From contig DATLQT010000058.1 of the NCBI GenBank assembly GCA_035535055.1, forward strand, positions 1-64,000: a stretch of DNA of 64,000 bases. The letters run 5' to 3'. How positions within the stretch are numbered: the stretch's first letter is position 1; every line of letters starts with the position of its first letter. Below the pieces are notes generated by a model, which had not been told where the DNA came from, ran no database searches, and saw nothing but the letters and a program-made list of their open reading frames with translations. A program made the translations under genes and the position numbers. This stretch comes from UBA6019 sp035535055. GTDB taxonomy: Bacteria; Chloroflexota; Dormibacteria; Dormibacterales; Dormibacteraceae. Of the stretch, positions 40,086-48,158 are shown in pieces.

Positions 40086-42460
40086 TGCGCATCTCCTACG
40101 AGTGGCTGGGCGAGTACGTGGACACCTCCGGGCTCGCCCCGGCGGAGGCGGCCGAGCTGCTGACCATGACCGGGACCAAGGTCGAGTCGATCACTGTCGT
40201 CGACCTCTCCGCGATCATCGTCGGCCGCGTCCTCGAGCAGCGGGAGCATCCCCGCTCCAACAAGCCGCTCTGGATCCATCAGGTGGACGTCGGTGGCGGT
40301 CAAACCCGCCAGATCGTGGCCGGCGCGCCCAACGCGGTGGCCGGGACGCTGGTCCCGGTCGCGCTGCCCGGCACCAGGGTGCCGAGCGGGACGCTGGTCC
40401 GGGATGGCAGGATCGCGGGCGAGGCGGCCCAGGGGATGCTGTGCTCGGCCGACGAGCTGCTGCTGGCCGAGGAGCGCGAGCCGAGGATCATGCTGCTCGA
40501 CCGCGGCGAGCCAGGTGAGTCATTGACCCTCCAGTTCCCGGTCGAAGCCGTCTTCGAGACGGAGATCACGCCCAACCGGCCCGATTGTCTCGGGCACTTT
40601 GGCGTGGCGCGCGAGCTGGCGGCGGCCACCGGGCGCGAACTGAAGATGGACTTCATGCCCTCCTTCACGGGCGGCATCGACCCGCCCGGTACCGGCCTTG
40701 TGGAGGTGACCATCGAGGAGCCCGACCTCTGCGCCCGCTACATTGGCGCTCCGATCACCGGGGTCACGGTGCGGCCCAGCCCGGACTGGATGCAGCGGCG
40801 TCTGCGCGCCGCCGGCGTGAGGCCGATCAGCAACCTGGTGGACATCACCGCCTACGTGATGCTGGAGTACGGCCAGCCGCTCCATGTTTTCGACCTCGCC
40901 CGGGTGGAGGGGCCGGAGATGCGAGTCCGCCGGGCGCGGGCCGGCGAGCGGCTGCTCTGCCTCGACGGCCAGGTGCGCAACCTCGACCAGCGCATGCTGG
41001 TGATCGCCGACCGGCAGCGGCCAATGGCCATCGCCGGGCTGATCGGCGGCGAGGAGTCGGGGGTTGGCGAGGGGACAACCAGCGTGCTGCTGGAATCGGC
41101 CAACTTCGATGGGGTCAACATCCGCGCCACCTCGCGCGCCTTCTCCCTCCGAACCGAGGCCTCCTCGCGCTTTGAGAAGGGCATTGCGCCCGAGCTGGCG
41201 CTGGCAGGCGCCCGCCGCGCCGCGACCCTGATCGTCGAGCTGGCCGGCGGCCAGGTCCACCGCGACTGGCCCGACCAGTACCCGCGCCCTCAGCAGCCGG
41301 TGCGCATCCGGGTCGAGCCGCAGAAGGTGGACGGGCTCCTCGGCGTGCACGTGCCCCGCGACGAGTCGCAGGCGATCCTCGGCCGGCTCGGCTTCCACCT
41401 CCGGGTGCTCGAGGACGGCGCCTGGGACGTGCTGCCGCCGGTCTTCCGGCTCGACGTCTCGCTGCCCGAGGACATCATCGAGGAGGTGGGGAGGATCCAC
41501 GGCATCGACAGGATCCCCGCCACGCTCCCGGGCCGCCGCCGCTCGCGCTGGGTCCCCTCGAGCGCCGCGCATTTGCCCACGCGGGTACGCGAGGTGCTCC
41601 TCGGCGCCGGCTTCGACGAGGCGGTCTCGCCGGCCCTGGTGTCGCGCCGCGTGCTCGAGCGCCTGGGCCTCGCCGAGGGCGCCCGGACGGTCATTAACCC
41701 GATGAGCGACGAGATGGACACGATGCGGACCTCACTGCTGCCCTCGCTCCTGCTGGCCGAGGTACTCAACCAGAACCGCTCCGGCACCCGTGCCGACCTC
41801 TTCGAGCTGTCCCGCGTCTACCGGGGCACGCTGAAGGACGGCCGCGCCGAGGAGCCCAACCGCCTGGCGGCGGTGGCGCGCGTCGGCGGCGGCCACGAGG
41901 CCGGCCGCGATGGCGTCCTGCGTCTCAAGTCGGCACTCGACAGGATCGCTGGGGAGCTCGCCACCGGCCCCTTCGAGTACGCGGTCGCCGCGCCCGACCT
42001 CTTCCACCCCGGCCGTAGCGCGTCGATCCGGCTGGCGGGTGCGGAGATCGGGAGCGTGGGCGAGCTCCACCCGAGGACACTTGCGGTGTTCGACCTGGAC
42101 GGCAGAGCGGTGGCCTTCGACCTCGACGCCGACGCCCTGCTGGCGGCCTCCGGCGCGCGCAAGGCGACCGGGCTGCCACGGTTCCCGTCGGTGGACCGCG
42201 ACCTCGCCCTGTTGGTTCCGGATGCGGTCTCCGCATCCGATCTGGTGGCCACCATCCGAGCCGCCGGGGGGGACCTGCTCGAGTCTGCCAGCGCGTTCGA
42301 CGAGTACCGGTCGGAGCAGCTCGGCGAGGGAGTCAGGAGCCTCGCCTTCGCCTTGACTTTCCGCTCCCCCGAGCGCACCCTCACGGACTCGGAGGTGGAT
42401 TCGCTGATGGCGTTGATGAGGGCTCGGCTGGAAACGGCACACGCGGCGCGACCGCGGTGA
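40085..42460 (+). CDS. pheT: Phenylalanyl-tRNA synthetase beta subunit
   Basis: Structural/editing subunit of PheRS. The 791-residue protein begins MRISYEWLGEYVD, then has the OB-fold tRNA-binding domain (about 42-150), B1-B5 with TEITPNRPDCLGHFGVAREL, NLVDITAYVMLEYGQPLHVFDL and GGEESGVGEGTTSVLLESANFD, a catalytic-like B6/B7 module and the C-terminal anticodon-binding domain (VDRDLALLVPDAV). Length is normal. The frame is open upstream through pheS but the TGATG junction fixes the start. Confidence 0.97.
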   Translation: MRISYEWLGEYVDTSGLAPAEAAELLTMTGTKVESITVVDLSAIIVGRVLEQREHPRSNKPLWIHQVDVGGGQTRQIVAGAPNAVAGTLVPVALPGTRVPSGTLVRDGRIAGEAAQGMLCSADELLLAEEREPRIMLLDRGEPGESLTLQFPVEAVFETEITPNRPDCLGHFGVARELAAATGRELKMDFMPSFTGGIDPPGTGLVEVTIEEPDLCARYIGAPITGVTVRPSPDWMQRRLRAAGVRPISNLVDITAYVMLEYGQPLHVFDLARVEGPEMRVRRARAGERLLCLDGQVRNLDQRMLVIADRQRPMAIAGLIGGEESGVGEGTTSVLLESANFDGVNIRATSRAFSLRTEASSRFEKGIAPELALAGARRAATLIVELAGGQVHRDWPDQYPRPQQPVRIRVEPQKVDGLLGVHVPRDESQAILGRLGFHLRVLEDGAWDVLPPVFRLDVSLPEDIIEEVGRIHGIDRIPATLPGRRRSRWVPSSAAHLPTRVREVLLGAGFDEAVSPALVSRRVLERLGLAEGARTVINPMSDEMDTMRTSLLPSLLLAEVLNQNRSGTRADLFELSRVYRGTLKDGRAEEPNRLAAVARVGGGHEAGRDGVLRLKSALDRIAGELATGPFEYAVAAPDLFHPGRSASIRLAGAEIGSVGELHPRTLAVFDLDGRAVAFDLDADALLAASGARKATGLPRFPSVDRDLALLVPDAVSASDLVATIRAAGGDLLESASAFDEYRSEQLGEGVRSLAFALTFRSPERTLTDSEVDSLMALMRARLETAHAARPR

Positions 42461-43008
42461 TCGACCTCGCCATCCTGGTGCTCATCGCCGCCTACGCGGC
42501 GCTCGGCTATGGGACCGGCGTCATCCGCCGCCTGGTCGGTCTGGTCGCGGTCTACGTCGCCTTTCTGGGCGCCACTAACGCCGCGCCGACGGCGGCCAAC
42601 GTGGTCCTCCAGGTGTTCCCCGGCTGGGCCGTCCCCGACGCCCTTGCCGCGGGTTACTTCGCCCTGGTGGTGATCATCATCGTCGTCATCGAGGTGATGG
42701 CCGCCTTCGTCCACAACCGACTCCAGATCGCCGCGATCCTCTTCGACCGACTCACCGGCGCCATCGTGGGCGGCCTCACGGCGCTCTTCGGCGTGACCGT
42801 CGCCCTCTACCTGCTGCTGGGAGGCACCCAGCCGCCCTCTGGCTCGCCGGACGGCGCCCAGATCCAGACCCAGGACTCCATCCGCACGTCGGTCCTGGCG
42901 CCCGCCCTGCTGCGGGGGATCGGCCGGCCAGCCGTGCTGCTCTTCTACCCGGTCATCCCGATCGACCCGAACACCTACTTCAACGGCCAGGGACCGCGAC
43001 CGCAGTAG
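42457..43008 (+). CDS. CvpA family membrane protein
   Basis: A 183-residue protein with four hydrophobic segments (about 3-22, 26-45, 62-85, 100-120) and the early glycine-rich AALGYGTGVIRRLVGLVAVYVAF typical of the CvpA/colicin V production family; the C-terminal third is hydrophilic. Family function is not well understood (envelope stress, bile tolerance in some species). In Firmicutes it also follows pheT. The GTGA overlap with pheT and a GTAG junction with tyrS tie it into the operon. Confidence 0.8.
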   Translation: MIDLAILVLIAAYAALGYGTGVIRRLVGLVAVYVAFLGATNAAPTAANVVLQVFPGWAVPDALAAGYFALVVIIIVVIEVMAAFVHNRLQIAAILFDRLTGAIVGGLTALFGVTVALYLLLGGTQPPSGSPDGAQIQTQDSIRTSVLAPALLRGIGRPAVLLFYPVIPIDPNTYFNGQGPRPQ

Positions 43009-44168
43009 CCGGACATCCACACGACCTCTGGCGGCGGCTGCGCGATCGCGCCGTCGAGGTCCATGACGAGGCCAACCTGCGGCGCCGGGTGGAGGCGGGG
43101 GAGAAGCTCCGCGTCAAGCTCGGCATGGACCCGACCGCTCCCGACATCCACGTCGGCCACCTGGTCGTCCTGGACGTGCTCCGGATGTTCCAGGACGCCG
43201 GTCACACGGCGGTCCTCATCGTCGGCGACTACACGGCGCTGATCGGAGACCCGAGCGGTCGCTCGGAGACGCGCCCGGTGCTCAGCCGCGAGCAGGTCGA
43301 CGCCAATGCGCGGACCTACTTCGACCAGGCCTTCCGCGTGCTCGACCGGGAGCGGACCGAGGTCCACGGCAACGCCGAATGGCTCGGTGAGATGACCGCC
43401 GCCGACATCCTCCGCCTGCTCGGCAGGCAGACACTGCAGTCCGTCCTCCAGCGCGAGGACTTCGCCAAGCGTTTGAAGGAGGGCGCGCCGATCGGGGCCC
43501 ACGAGATCCTCTATCCGTTCAGCCAGGCATATGACTCGGTCGCCGTCGACGCCGACCTGGAGATCGGCGGCACCGACCAGCTCTTCAACCTTCTGTTCGG
43601 CCGGGACATCATGCGCGCCTATGGCAAGACGCCCCAGGACGTCGCCGTCTTCCCGCTCCTGGAGGGCCTCGACGGGGTCCAGAAGATGAGCAAGTCGCTC
43701 GGCAATTACATCGGCATCACGGAGCCGCCGGCCGAGGCCTACGGCAAGGTAATGTCGATCCCCGATCCCATGACGGCGCGCTACGCGAAGCTGCTGCTCG
43801 AGCTCGATCCTGCAGGCCTGCCCGCCCATCCGCGCGACGCCAAGGCCCTCGTCGCCCGCAAGCTGGTCGAGCGCCTGCACGGTCCGGCGGCGGCGGCGGC
43901 GGCGGAGAGGGACTTCGACCTCCGGTTCCGGCAGCGCGAGTCGGTCGAGGTCCTCCGTGACCTGGCCCTGAAACAGCCGACGAACGTCATCTCGGCGCTT
44001 CTCGAGAACGGGCTCGTGGGCAGCGCCAGTGAGGCGAAGCGGCTGCTCTCCCAGGGTGGGGTGCGGATCAACGGGGAGAAGGTGCTGCAGAACCGTGAGA
44101 TCCACGAGGACTCGACGATCGAGGTCGGGAAGCGTCGAAAGACCATCCGGCTGACCTTCGAGCGGTAG
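43005..44168 (+). CDS. tyrS: Tyrosyl-tRNA synthetase (start codon uncertain)
   Basis: Class I synthetase: KLGMDPTAPDIHVGHLVVL contains the HIGH motif as HVGH, GDYTALIGDPSGRSETR is the tyrosine/ATP region, and KMSKS is present (VQKMSKSLGN). A C-terminal S4 domain (about residues 320-387) ends the protein. The first canonical start, GTG 43089, leaves only four residues before the catalytic fold, yet the open frame upstream encodes a credible N-terminal helix (HDLWRRLRDRAVEVHDEANLRRR). No ATG/GTG/TTG exists there; GTA at 43005 overlaps the cvpA TAG (GTAG) and would give 387 residues, and CTG 43038 is another option. The annotation 43089-44168 is the conservative alternative. Confidence 0.93.
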   Translation, partial: VAGHPHDLWRRLRDRAVEVHDEANLRRRVEAGEKLRVKLGMDPTAPDIHVGHLVVLDVLRMFQDAGHTAVLIVGDYTALIGDPSGRSETRPVLSREQVDANARTYFDQAFRVLDRERTEVHGNAEWLGEMTAADILRLLGRQTLQSVLQREDFAKRLKEGAPIGAHEILYPFSQAYDSVAVDADLEIGGTDQLFNLLFGRDIMRAYGKTPQDVAVFPLLEGLDGVQKMSKSLGNYIGITEPPAEAYGKVMSIPDPMTARYAKLLLELDPAGLPAHPRDAKALVARKLVERLHGPAAAAAAERDFDLRFRQRESVEVLRDLALKQPTNVISALLENGLVGSASEAKRLLSQGGVRINGEKVLQNREIHEDSTIEVGKRRKTIRLTFER

Positions 44169-44179
44169 GCTCGGCCTTC

Positions 44180-45184
44180 GTGCACCCCGTCCTCGCTCTT
44201 TTCAAGCGCAACGCCTGGGCGACCGAGCAGCTGCTCGAGTTCTGCGCCGGCCGGCCGGAGCTGACCGCACCGGCCGAGGACGACGTCTACGGGACGATCG
44301 AGGCGACCTTCAACCACATCGTGGGTGCGGAGGCGGGCTATGCGCGGCTCATCACCGGGCACCTGCCGGTCAGGGTCAGGGAGTCCCGCGCGGCAGTCGA
44401 GCTGCTCGAGCCGGGCCGCCTAATTGCCGAAGGGTGGCTTGAGGTGCTGTCCACCGAGCGCGATCTCGAGGTGGTGCTGCCCTTCCAGCGAGGTCGCGAC
44501 CCGGAGGTGATGTCCGACTGGCTGCCGCTGGTGCAGTGCGTCCACCACGGCGACGACCACCGGGCCCAGATCGGGACGCTGCTCAGCCGCCACGGCATCG
44601 AGCCGCCCGACCTCGACGGCTGGTCTTATGGCGAGGTGGGTACCGGCGATGCCGCTCCCCACGCCTGGTGGGACGCGCTGCTGGGGCGCTTCTTCCGCCA
44701 CCACTTCTGGGCCACCGAGCAGCTTCTCGAGCGTTGCCGTGATCTCTCCCCGGAGCAGCTCGCGTTCTCCGCGCCGGGCACGTACGGGTCGATCGAGGCG
44801 ACGCTCGATCACCTGGTGTCGGCCGACCGCACGATCTTCTCGCGGGCCACCGGCGGCGGGCGGCAGCCGGCTCTCGACGCCGGAGGCCCGGGTCCCCTGC
44901 TGGAGCACTTCGCCCGCCAGCGCCAGGGGTGGGAGGCCTACCTGGCCTCGAAGCCGGACTTCGAGTCGCGGATCGACCGCGAGGGCGTCCTGATCCCGGT
45001 CTGGGTGATCGTGCTCCAGGCAATCCACCACGGCAACGACCACCGGACCAACGTCGGCACCGCGCTCCTGCGCCAGGGCCTGGAGGCCCCGGAGATCGAC
45101 GTCTGGGCCTACGCCTGGCAGGACGGCGCGTTGCGGCCTCTTCCGGCGGGCGCGGGGCCTCCGCCCGCCGGCTGGGGGTCTTAA
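44180..45184 (+). CDS. Tandem DinB/YfiT-like metal-binding protein
   Basis: A 334-residue internal duplication of a DinB-fold four-helix bundle. Repeat 1 (1-150): NAWATEQLLEFC, YGTIEATFNHIVGAE (His46), VHHGDDHRAQIGTLL (His123, His127). Repeat 2 (170-300): HFWATEQLLERC, YGSIEATLDHLVSAD (His211), IHHGNDHRTNVGTALL (His284, His288). Both keep the three-histidine metal site, so both halves may be active. Relatives act as thiol-dependent transferases (mycothiol/bacillithiol S-transferases) or are uncharacterised. GTG 44180 lies 11 bp after tyrS. The pairs 1/2 align over most of their lengths. Confidence 0.85.
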   Translation: MHPVLALFKRNAWATEQLLEFCAGRPELTAPAEDDVYGTIEATFNHIVGAEAGYARLITGHLPVRVRESRAAVELLEPGRLIAEGWLEVLSTERDLEVVLPFQRGRDPEVMSDWLPLVQCVHHGDDHRAQIGTLLSRHGIEPPDLDGWSYGEVGTGDAAPHAWWDALLGRFFRHHFWATEQLLERCRDLSPEQLAFSAPGTYGSIEATLDHLVSADRTIFSRATGGGRQPALDAGGPGPLLEHFARQRQGWEAYLASKPDFESRIDREGVLIPVWVIVLQAIHHGNDHRTNVGTALLRQGLEAPEIDVWAYAWQDGALRPLPAGAGPPPAGWGS

Positions 45185-45187
45185 AAT
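45182..45187 (+). promoter_or_regulatory. Candidate -10 box for yebC-ruvCAB
   Basis: TAAAAT overlaps the stop codon of the DinB gene and lies 35 bp before the yebC GTG, so unlike most promoters here it would leave a leader of about 28 nt. No clear -35. Confidence 0.45.
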
Positions 45188-45222
45188 GGTCGAAAGCATG
45201 TTCGCCCCGAGGTGTATTTGAC

Positions 45223-45978
45223 GTGTCCGGTCATTCCAAGTGGGCCGGGATCAAGCACAAGAAGGCGATCGTCGACGCCAAGCGCGCGGTCTCCTTCACC
45301 AAGGTTGCCCGGGAGGTGACGATCGCGGCCAAGGAGGGCGGCGGCAGCCCGGACGGCAACTTCCGGCTGCGGCTGGCGATCCAGAAAGCGCGCGAGGTCA
45401 ACATGCCCGCGGACAAGATCAAGGGCGCCATCGACCGCGGCACCGGCGCCGCTGCCGGCGACTCACTCGAGGAGCTCCGCTACGAGGGTTACGGCCCTTC
45501 CGGCGTGGCGGTGCTCGTCGATGCAGTCACCGACAACCGCAACCGCACCTCGGCCTCGCTAAAGCACCTCTTCGCCAAGAACGGCGGCAACCTCGGTGAG
45601 ACCAACTCGGTCGCCTATCTCTTCGAGCGAAAGGGGGTCATCGAGGTCGACGCCGCCGGTAAGGATCCGGACGAGCTTGGCCTCGCCGCCATCGAGGTGG
45701 GCGCCGAGGACGTCTCCGTCGAGGGCGACTCCGTGGAGGTGACGACCGGTCCCTCGGAGTTCGAAGCGGTCCGGGCGGCCCTCGAGGCGGCCGGCGCGCG
45801 GATCGAGAACGCCGAGATCACCATGCATCCCAAGTCCTCCGTCCCGGTCGGGGAGGACAAGGCTCCCTCCGTTCTGCGCCTGATGGAGGCGCTGGAGGAG
45901 GACGACGACGTCCAGCAGGTCTATGCCAACTTCGACATTCCCGCAGATGTCCTTGAACGCGTCTCAGCCAATGTCTAA
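45223..45978 (+). CDS. yebC: YebC/PmpR family protein
   Basis: A 251-residue YebC (TACO1) family protein. Start GTG 45223 gives SGHSKWAGIKHKKAIVDAKRA, the invariant N-terminus, followed by FTKVAREVTIAAKEGG, NMPADKIKGAIDRGTGA, the YEGYGPSGVAVLVDAVTDNRNRT segment and a C-terminal DDDVQQVYANFDIP. Members act as DNA-binding regulators and, for the YebC type, as translation factors relieving polyproline stalling; it is usually adjacent to ruvC, as here. It may therefore act alongside EF-P encoded in the same region. Confidence 0.96.
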   Translation: MSGHSKWAGIKHKKAIVDAKRAVSFTKVAREVTIAAKEGGGSPDGNFRLRLAIQKAREVNMPADKIKGAIDRGTGAAAGDSLEELRYEGYGPSGVAVLVDAVTDNRNRTSASLKHLFAKNGGNLGETNSVAYLFERKGVIEVDAAGKDPDELGLAAIEVGAEDVSVEGDSVEVTTGPSEFEAVRAALEAAGARIENAEITMHPKSSVPVGEDKAPSVLRLMEALEEDDDVQQVYANFDIPADVLERVSANV

Positions 45979-45990
45979 CCTGCTGGCAAC

Positions 45991-46479
45991 GTGGCCTCCC
46001 GGCTCCTCCTAGGGATCGATCCCGGCCTCGCCTCCACCGGCTGGGCGCTCGTCCGAGAGCCGGCCGAGGTGCTCCGGTGCGGCACCATCCGCACCGCTGC
46101 CGGCGGTCGCCCCGGCGCCCGCCTTCTCCATCTGAAACGGGAGCTGGAGGTCGTGCTCGACGCGGCCACCGTCGACGAGGCTGCGCTCGAGGAGCTGTTC
46201 ATGGGCAGCAACCGGACCAGCGCCATCGGCGTCGCCCAGGCGCGTGGCGTGGTGCTCGCCCTGCTCGAGGAGCGCGGTATCGCGGCGGCCGAATACAAGC
46301 CGTCGCAGGTGAAGCTCGTCGTCAGCGGCTATGGCAACGCCGACAAGGCCCAGCTGGGACGGATGCTGACCGCGCAGGTGCGCGGTCTGCCGGCGGGTTC
46401 GGCCCACGCCTTCGACGCCATCGCGATCGCGATCTGCCACGCCCGCTCGCGGCGGATCAACCTGGCGGTGGCGCGTTGA
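45991..46479 (+). CDS. ruvC: Crossover junction endodeoxyribonuclease RuvC
   Basis: Resolves Holliday junctions. The 162-residue RNase H-fold protein has LLLGIDPGLASTGWAL (Asp10), the LEELFMGSNRTSAIGVAQARG region (Glu67), YKPSQVKLVVSGYGNADKAQ and HAFDAIAIAICHA (His139, Asp142): all catalytic acids are present. GTG 45991, 12 bp after yebC. The last 4 bp overlap ruvA (TTGA). Confidence 0.97.
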   Translation: MASRLLLGIDPGLASTGWALVREPAEVLRCGTIRTAAGGRPGARLLHLKRELEVVLDAATVDEAALEELFMGSNRTSAIGVAQARGVVLALLEERGIAAAEYKPSQVKLVVSGYGNADKAQLGRMLTAQVRGLPAGSAHAFDAIAIAICHARSRRINLAVAR

Positions 46480-47081
46480 TCGCGTTTCTCCGGGGCCGGG
46501 TCCTGCGGCTGACGCCGGAGACGGTGCTCCTCGACGTCAACGGCGTCGGCTACCAGCTGGCGATGACCGGCTCGGCGCGTGACCGGATGCCGACCGTCGG
46601 CGGCGAGACCGAGCTCTGGGTGCACACCCACGTGCGCGAGGACGCCCTGGCCCTCTTCGGCTTCTCGTCGGTCGAAGAGCTCGAGATGTTCAGGCTCCTG
46701 ATCGAGGTGGACGGCGTCGGTCCGAAGGTCGGCGTCGCGATCCTCAGCTCCGCCAACCTCGATCTCCTCAAGGAAGCGATCCTCAACGAGGATGTCGGGC
46801 CGATCCGGCGAGCGCCTGGCGTCGGGCCGCGGACCGCCCAAAAGGTGATCATCGACCTCAAGCCGAAGCTGGAGGCTGACGCCGCGCTGGCCGCGATCGC
46901 GCGGGTGCCGGTCACAGCGGGTGCGCGAGGTGGGGGGGCGACACGCCAGGTGGAGGCGACGCTTCGCAACCTCGGCTTCAGCGCCGCCGAGGCACGCTCC
47001 GCCATCGACTCGGTCGACTGGGCCGCCGAACCCACTCCGCAGGAGGCACTGGCGACGGCGTTGAAGGCGCTCGGCCGGTGA
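46476..47081 (+). CDS. ruvA: Holliday junction DNA helicase subunit RuvA
   Basis: Junction-binding tetramer. From TTG 46476 (TTGA with the ruvC stop) the 201-residue protein starts IAFLRGRVLRLTPETVLLDVNGVGYQL (domain I), then two helix-hairpin-helix motifs (DGVGPKVGVAIL and APGVGPRTAQKVIIDLK) and the RuvB-binding domain III (EATLRNLGFSAAEARSAID). The open frame extends upstream across ruvC, but only this start fits. Confidence 0.96.
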   Translation: MIAFLRGRVLRLTPETVLLDVNGVGYQLAMTGSARDRMPTVGGETELWVHTHVREDALALFGFSSVEELEMFRLLIEVDGVGPKVGVAILSSANLDLLKEAILNEDVGPIRRAPGVGPRTAQKVIIDLKPKLEADAALAAIARVPVTAGARGGGATRQVEATLRNLGFSAAEARSAIDSVDWAAEPTPQEALATALKALGR

Positions 47082-48109
47082 GCGACGAGGCCCGCCTGGT
47101 CGGCAGCGAGGCGCTCGTCGAGGACGACCAGCTCGACCAGTCCCTGCGCCCAAAGAGTCTCGACGAGTACGTCGGCCAGGAGGCGATCCGCGAGCAGCTA
47201 GGCATCCAGGTAGAGGCCGCCAAGCGGCGAGGGGAGCCGGTAGAGCACGTCCTCCTCGCCGGCCCGCCCGGCCTCGGCAAGACGACCCTTGCCTACATCA
47301 TCGCCAACGAGCTCGGCGTTGCGGTCCGCACCACCTCAGGCCCGGCCATCGACCACGCCGGCGCACTCGGCTCGATCCTCATGCAGATGGCCGACCGGGA
47401 CGTCTTCTTCATCGACGAGATCCACCGGCTCAACCGGGTGGTGGAGGAGTCGCTCTACCCGGCACTGGAGGACTTCACCTTCGACACCGTTCTCGGCAAG
47501 GGCGTCGGGGCCAGCGCCGTGCGCCTGCCCCTGCAGAGCTTTACCTGCGTCGGCGCCACCACCCGCCAGGGGCTGCTCAGCGCCCCCCTCCGGGACCGCT
47601 TCGGCGCCATCTACCGCCTCGACTTCTACAGCCGGCCGGAGCTGGAGCGGATCGTTCGCCGATCCGCGCGCATCCTTGCCCTGGAGGTCGAGGAGGAGGC
47701 CGTGGCTGAGATCGCCCGTCGGTCGCGGGGCACGCCCCGGATCGCCAACCGGTTGCTTCGCAGGGTGCGCGATTACGCCCAGGTCCGCGCCGACGGCCGG
47801 GCTACCGCCGACGTGGCAGCGCGGGCGCTGAGCATGCTGAGTGTGGACGCCGAGGGGCTCGACCCGCTGGACCGGCAGATCCTGGAGACGATCATCCTCA
47901 AGTTCGCTGGCGGCCCGGTAGGCCTTGACACCATCGCGACCTCGCTCAGCGAGGAGCCGGAGACGATCGAGGACGTCTACGAGCCCTTCCTGATGCAGCA
48001 GGGCTACATCCAGCGCACCTCACGCGGCCGGATGGCGACCACGCTCGCCTACCGGCACCTCGGCCTCCAACCCCCAGCCCGGGGCGCCGAGCAACAGAGC
48101 CTCATCTGA
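47078..48109 (+). CDS. ruvB: Holliday junction branch migration ATPase RuvB
   Basis: AAA+ motor of RuvAB. The 343-residue protein has Walker A GPPGLGKT (62-69), Walker B FFIDEIHRL, the RuvA-binding beta-hairpin region, sensor GATTRQGLLSAPLRDRFG with the arginine finger, and the winged-helix C-terminal domain (GFEP-like YEPFLMQQGYIQRTSRGR). GTG 47078 over the ruvA stop. Confidence 0.97.
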   Translation: MSDEARLVGSEALVEDDQLDQSLRPKSLDEYVGQEAIREQLGIQVEAAKRRGEPVEHVLLAGPPGLGKTTLAYIIANELGVAVRTTSGPAIDHAGALGSILMQMADRDVFFIDEIHRLNRVVEESLYPALEDFTFDTVLGKGVGASAVRLPLQSFTCVGATTRQGLLSAPLRDRFGAIYRLDFYSRPELERIVRRSARILALEVEEEAVAEIARRSRGTPRIANRLLRRVRDYAQVRADGRATADVAARALSMLSVDAEGLDPLDRQILETIILKFAGGPVGLDTIATSLSEEPETIEDVYEPFLMQQGYIQRTSRGRMATTLAYRHLGLQPPARGAEQQSLI

Positions 48110-48144
48110 ACCGAACCCTGGTCTATGCCCCTCGGGGTAGTCGG

Positions 48145-48150
48145 TAGACT
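48145..48150 (+). promoter_or_regulatory. Candidate -10 box for secD (leaderless)
   Basis: TAGACT ends 8 bp before the secD GTG, the same hexamer as in the two repeats upstream of alaS. The predicted transcript start falls on or next to the start codon; no Shine-Dalgarno site is present in the 49-bp gap after ruvB. Confidence 0.5.
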
Positions 48151-48158
48151 TCTCGGCC

